NCBI GenBank assembly: GCA_030604795.1 | Contig: JAUVVE010000030.1 | Coordinates: forward strand, 1 to 8,322 | Reading direction: 5' to 3' | Origin: Dehalococcoidia bacterium | GTDB lineage: Bacteria > Chloroflexota > Dehalococcoidia > GIF9 > UBA5629 | DNA length: 8,322 nt | Part shown: positions 6,103 through 8,322 of the stretch, one piece after another | Position numbering within the stretch: the first letter of the stretch is position 1 | Layout: every line of letters begins with the position of its first letter | Made by a program: the position numbers and the translations under genes | The notes under the pieces: model-generated | What the model saw: only the letters and a program-made list of their open reading frames with translations | The model's database searches: none | What the model was told of the DNA's origin: nothing

Positions 6103-6969
6103 ATGGCTCACGATGCGATTGTAGCTGAGGAACTGACCTATTGGTATGGCGAACTAGTTGCCGTGGACCACATCAGTTTTCACGTGGCTGAAGGCGAAAT
6201 CCTGGGCTTTCTCGGTCCCAACGGCGCAGGCAAGACGACTACCGTCAAGATGCTGACAGGACTGCTCAAACCCAAAGCTGGGAAGGCCATGCTGCTTGGC
6301 ATGGATGTAGCCAGCAATGTTGAGAAGGTGCAGGGTGATATCGGCGTTTGCTTTGAGGATACTAATCTCTACGAGCAGATCAGCGCCGTAGGAAACCTGA
6401 AGTTGTTCGCACGTCTGTTCGGCATACGCCCGTTTGACGCCAATGCCCTGCTGAAGAGAGTCGGCCTGGCAGGTCGGGAGAAAGACCGAGTCGAGACGTA
6501 TTCAAAAGGCCTGAAACAACGCCTCATGGTGGCACGCTCGATGGTGAATCGTCCCCGGGTTCTATTTCTTGATGAGCCCACCACCGGGCTTGACCCGACA
6601 TCGGCTGAGGCCATTCGCAACATCATCCTCGAGGAGTGCGAGCGAGGAGCTACGGTCTTTCTTACCACCCACGACATGGTGGAGGCGGACAAGCTCTCCG
6701 ATCGGGTAGCCTTCATGAACGAAGGCAAGATCGTGGCCCTGGATACACCGCACAACCTCAAGCAGCAATACGGCAAGCGCGCGCTCAAAGCTAAAATCGC
6801 AACTCGCAACGGTGAGCTGGAGGATCGCGAGATTACCCTGGACACTCCCGAGACACCGCAAGCCATCCGCGAGCTCTTTGCCCAGGAGAAGGTAGTCACT
6901 GTCCACAGCGAGGAGGCCAGCCTTGAGGACATCTTCATCAGGCTCACTGGCCGAGGGCTCTACGCATGA
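6103..6969 (+). CDS. ABC-2 type transporter ATP-binding protein
   Basis: A 288-residue nucleotide-binding subunit that powers export by the two permeases that follow. Visible elements: Walker A GPNGAGKTT (38-46), Q-loop region GVCFEDTNLY (81-90) with Glu85 where Gln is usual, signature YSKGLKQRL (133-141, a degenerate LSGGQ typical of ABC-2 ATPases), Walker B VLFLDE (153-158) with catalytic Glu158, D-loop GLDP (162-165) and H-loop His190 in TTHD. The C-terminal 60 residues form the extension seen in drug/lipid/Na+ exporter ATPases, ending in LEDIFIRLTGRG. The ATG at 6103 is preferred over an in-frame ATG at 6037 because AAGGAGG (6092-6098) precedes it and the conserved domain starts just after. 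Its stop overlaps the next start (ATGA, 6966-6969), so the two are translationally coupled. The exported substrate is unknown. Confidence 0.93.
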   Translation: MAHDAIVAEELTYWYGELVAVDHISFHVAEGEILGFLGPNGAGKTTTVKMLTGLLKPKAGKAMLLGMDVASNVEKVQGDIGVCFEDTNLYEQISAVGNLKLFARLFGIRPFDANALLKRVGLAGREKDRVETYSKGLKQRLMVARSMVNRPRVLFLDEPTTGLDPTSAEAIRNIILEECERGATVFLTTHDMVEADKLSDRVAFMNEGKIVALDTPHNLKQQYGKRALKAKIATRNGELEDREITLDTPETPQAIRELFAQEKVVTVHSEEASLEDIFIRLTGRGLYA

Positions 6970-8018
6970 ACCTACGTGCCATCGGCGCTCTGATTTCGAA
7001 AGACTTCTCCCTCTTCTTCAGAAATCGGTTCTTTGCGCTTATGACTGCTCTTGGCATCATCTTCTACCTGGCTATCTATTTCTTGATGCCGAGTTCAGTC
7101 GATGAAACCCTGGTGATAGGGCTCTATGCGCCGGTGATGCCTCCCGCCTTCGAGCAGTTTGAAGAAGAAGGTCTGGAGTTCCAGATAGCAGAATCTGAGG
7201 CAGCACTCAAAGAGGCCGTGATCGAGGGCGAATACTTGGCAGGGATTGCCCTCCCGGCTGACATAATGGACAGGTTTGCGTCGGGCCAGAAGCCCAAGAT
7301 AAATGTCTATTTCGCGGCAGACACACCAGAGGAGCTGAAAGACGGTGTTGAGGTTCTGATCAAGGAACTCGCCTACCAAGAGACGGGACTGGGCTTTGAG
7401 GCATCAGAGCCGGAGATTCTGGGGCCGGACATGATGGGCATGCAAATACCGCCTCGTGATCGCATGCGCCCTCTCTTCGCCATCTTCATCATGCTGTTTG
7501 AGATCTTTGGACTGGCTGTCCTTATCAGCGAGGAAGTCGAGCGGCGCACAGCACAGGCCCTGCTGGTTACACCCATGACGGTCAATGACCTGTTTGCCGC
7601 CAAGGGGGCTGTCGGCATGACCCTCGCCTTCGGCCAGGCAGTCTTGTTCATGGGAATCGTCGGCGGCATGAGCCAGCAGCCGCTAATAATCCTAGTCACT
7701 CTGCTGCTCGGAGGCGTGTTAGTCACGGGAGTCGGCTTCTTACTGGGAGCTCTGGGCAAGGACATGATGTCGGCAATGGGCTGGTTTGTCATCGCCCTTA
7801 TCATCTTGGCCATACCTTCATTCGGCGTTGTGTTTCCAGGCACTGTCTCAGGCTGGGCTAAGGTCATCCCGTCTTACTATCTAGTAGATACGGTACATCG
7901 CGTTTCCAACTTTGGAGCTGGCTGGGGCGACATCGGCTATAACCTGCTGATACTACTGGGTTTCGCCCTGGCTCTCGTCTGGGTTGGCACTATGGCGTTG
8001 AGGAGGAAACTCCAATGA
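6966..8018 (+). CDS. ABC-2 type transporter permease, first subunit
   Basis: A 350-residue membrane protein with the layout of ABC-2 permeases: a cytoplasmic start (ALISKDFSLFFRNR), one membrane helix at about 22-41, a large extracytoplasmic domain (about 45-165), then about five helices (168-188, 212-233, 238-261, 268-290 and 324-343). The conserved cytoplasmic coupling segment SEEVERRTAQALLVTPMT lies at 188-205. The outer domain contains the 'EAALKEAVIEGEYLAGIALP' arrangement found in YhgE/ABC-2_membrane_3-type permeases. Its start is coupled to the ATPase stop, and its own stop overlaps the next start by four bases. It probably pairs with the second permease as a heterodimer. Drug, lipid or ion export are all possible. 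Confidence 0.9.
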   Translation: MNLRAIGALISKDFSLFFRNRFFALMTALGIIFYLAIYFLMPSSVDETLVIGLYAPVMPPAFEQFEEEGLEFQIAESEAALKEAVIEGEYLAGIALPADIMDRFASGQKPKINVYFAADTPEELKDGVEVLIKELAYQETGLGFEASEPEILGPDMMGMQIPPRDRMRPLFAIFIMLFEIFGLAVLISEEVERRTAQALLVTPMTVNDLFAAKGAVGMTLAFGQAVLFMGIVGGMSQQPLIILVTLLLGGVLVTGVGFLLGALGKDMMSAMGWFVIALIILAIPSFGVVFPGTVSGWAKVIPSYYLVDTVHRVSNFGAGWGDIGYNLLILLGFALALVWVGTMALRRKLQ

Positions 8019-8322
8019 GTCTCAAACGTGTAGGCATTCTGCTGAGCAAGGAGTTCTGGCAGAGCCCCAAGAATTTCATATTCGTTTGGGCCCTCGCCGG
8101 CCCCATTGTCCTTTCGCTCGTAGTCTCACTGGCCTTCGGCACCTTGTTCACAGACAAGCCCAAGTTGGGCATTATGGATGAGGGGAGTTCTCAGCTGGTG
8201 ACCATGTTCAAGCAATCGACCTCGGTGATCACCAAGGAGTACGACAGCGTCTCTGAGGTCAAACAGGCGGTTGAGAGTGGTGCCGTGGATATCGGCATGG
8301 TGCTTCCCCACGATTTCGATGG
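8015..8322 (+). CDS. ABC-2 type transporter permease, second subunit (3' partial)
   Basis: The ATG at 8015 overlaps the preceding stop (ATGA) and follows AGGAGG (8001-8006) by eight bases. The 102 residues visible repeat the plan of the first permease: MSLKRVGILLSKEFWQSPKN, a helix at about 23-47, then an outer domain with KPKLGIMDEG and EVKQAVESGAVDIGMVLP. The last motif parallels 'ALKEAVIEGEYLAGIALP' in the first subunit, so the two are paralogues and likely form a heterodimeric channel. The gene continues past the window edge with no stop. Confidence 0.88.
   Translation, partial: MSLKRVGILLSKEFWQSPKNFIFVWALAGPIVLSLVVSLAFGTLFTDKPKLGIMDEGSSQLVTMFKQSTSVITKEYDSVSEVKQAVESGAVDIGMVLPHDFD

Noticed and set aside
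6014..6124. Small leader-peptide frame starting at 6014 before the ABC operon
   Set aside because: It has poor ribosome-site spacing, overlaps the ATPase start in another frame and has no attenuator-like hairpin.

Overview
The window is a gene-dense stretch of bacterial chromosome with mid-to-moderately-high GC. Every supported gene lies on the + strand. Several genes have strong AGGAGG-type ribosome binding sites, and ATG, GTG and TTG starts all occur. The gene set is an epoxide-hydrolase-like enzyme, a divergent PAP2 protein, a UbiA prenyltransferase of the 'TPFSGGSG' type, a B12-binding radical SAM protein resembling the Ta0216 group, and an ABC-2 exporter. This would fit an anaerobic or subsurface environmental lineage such as Chloroflexota (Dehalococcoidia-like), but that assignment is an inference and weak. 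No rRNA, tRNA, CRISPR array, insertion sequence or phage gene was seen.

Layout: (1) 1-78 is the C-terminal tail of an esterase related to PHB-depolymerase/LpqC proteins. (2) 161-1051 is an alpha/beta hydrolase with epoxide hydrolase motifs and its own extended -10 promoter. (3) 1224-1658 is a small membrane protein of the divergent PAP2 (DUF212) family, with a TTG start and another extended -10 promoter. (4) 1659-2006 is non-coding and contains a long imperfect inverted repeat that could fold as RNA. (5) 2007-2756 is a class I SAM-dependent methyltransferase. (6) 2757-3358 is a degenerate stretch holding the 3' remnant of an MFS transporter and a second, unidentified coding-like fragment. (7) 3359-4249 is a UbiA-family prenyltransferase whose GTG start lies almost on the predicted transcription start, so it may be leaderless. 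(8) 4306-6009 is a cobalamin-binding/radical SAM protein. (9) 6103-8322 is an ABC-2 type exporter cassette (ATPase, permease, second permease cut by the window edge) with ATGA start/stop overlaps.

Working together: the exporter genes are clearly one translationally coupled operon. The UbiA and radical SAM genes are 56 bases apart and could be co-transcribed, which would place an isoprenoid/quinone-type prenyl transfer next to a B12-dependent radical reaction; that is a hypothesis only. The first three genes appear to be separate units with individual promoters. The least explained parts are the B12/radical SAM protein, the dyad at 1820-1886 and the decayed region 2827-3229. I found no convincing new multi-gene system.
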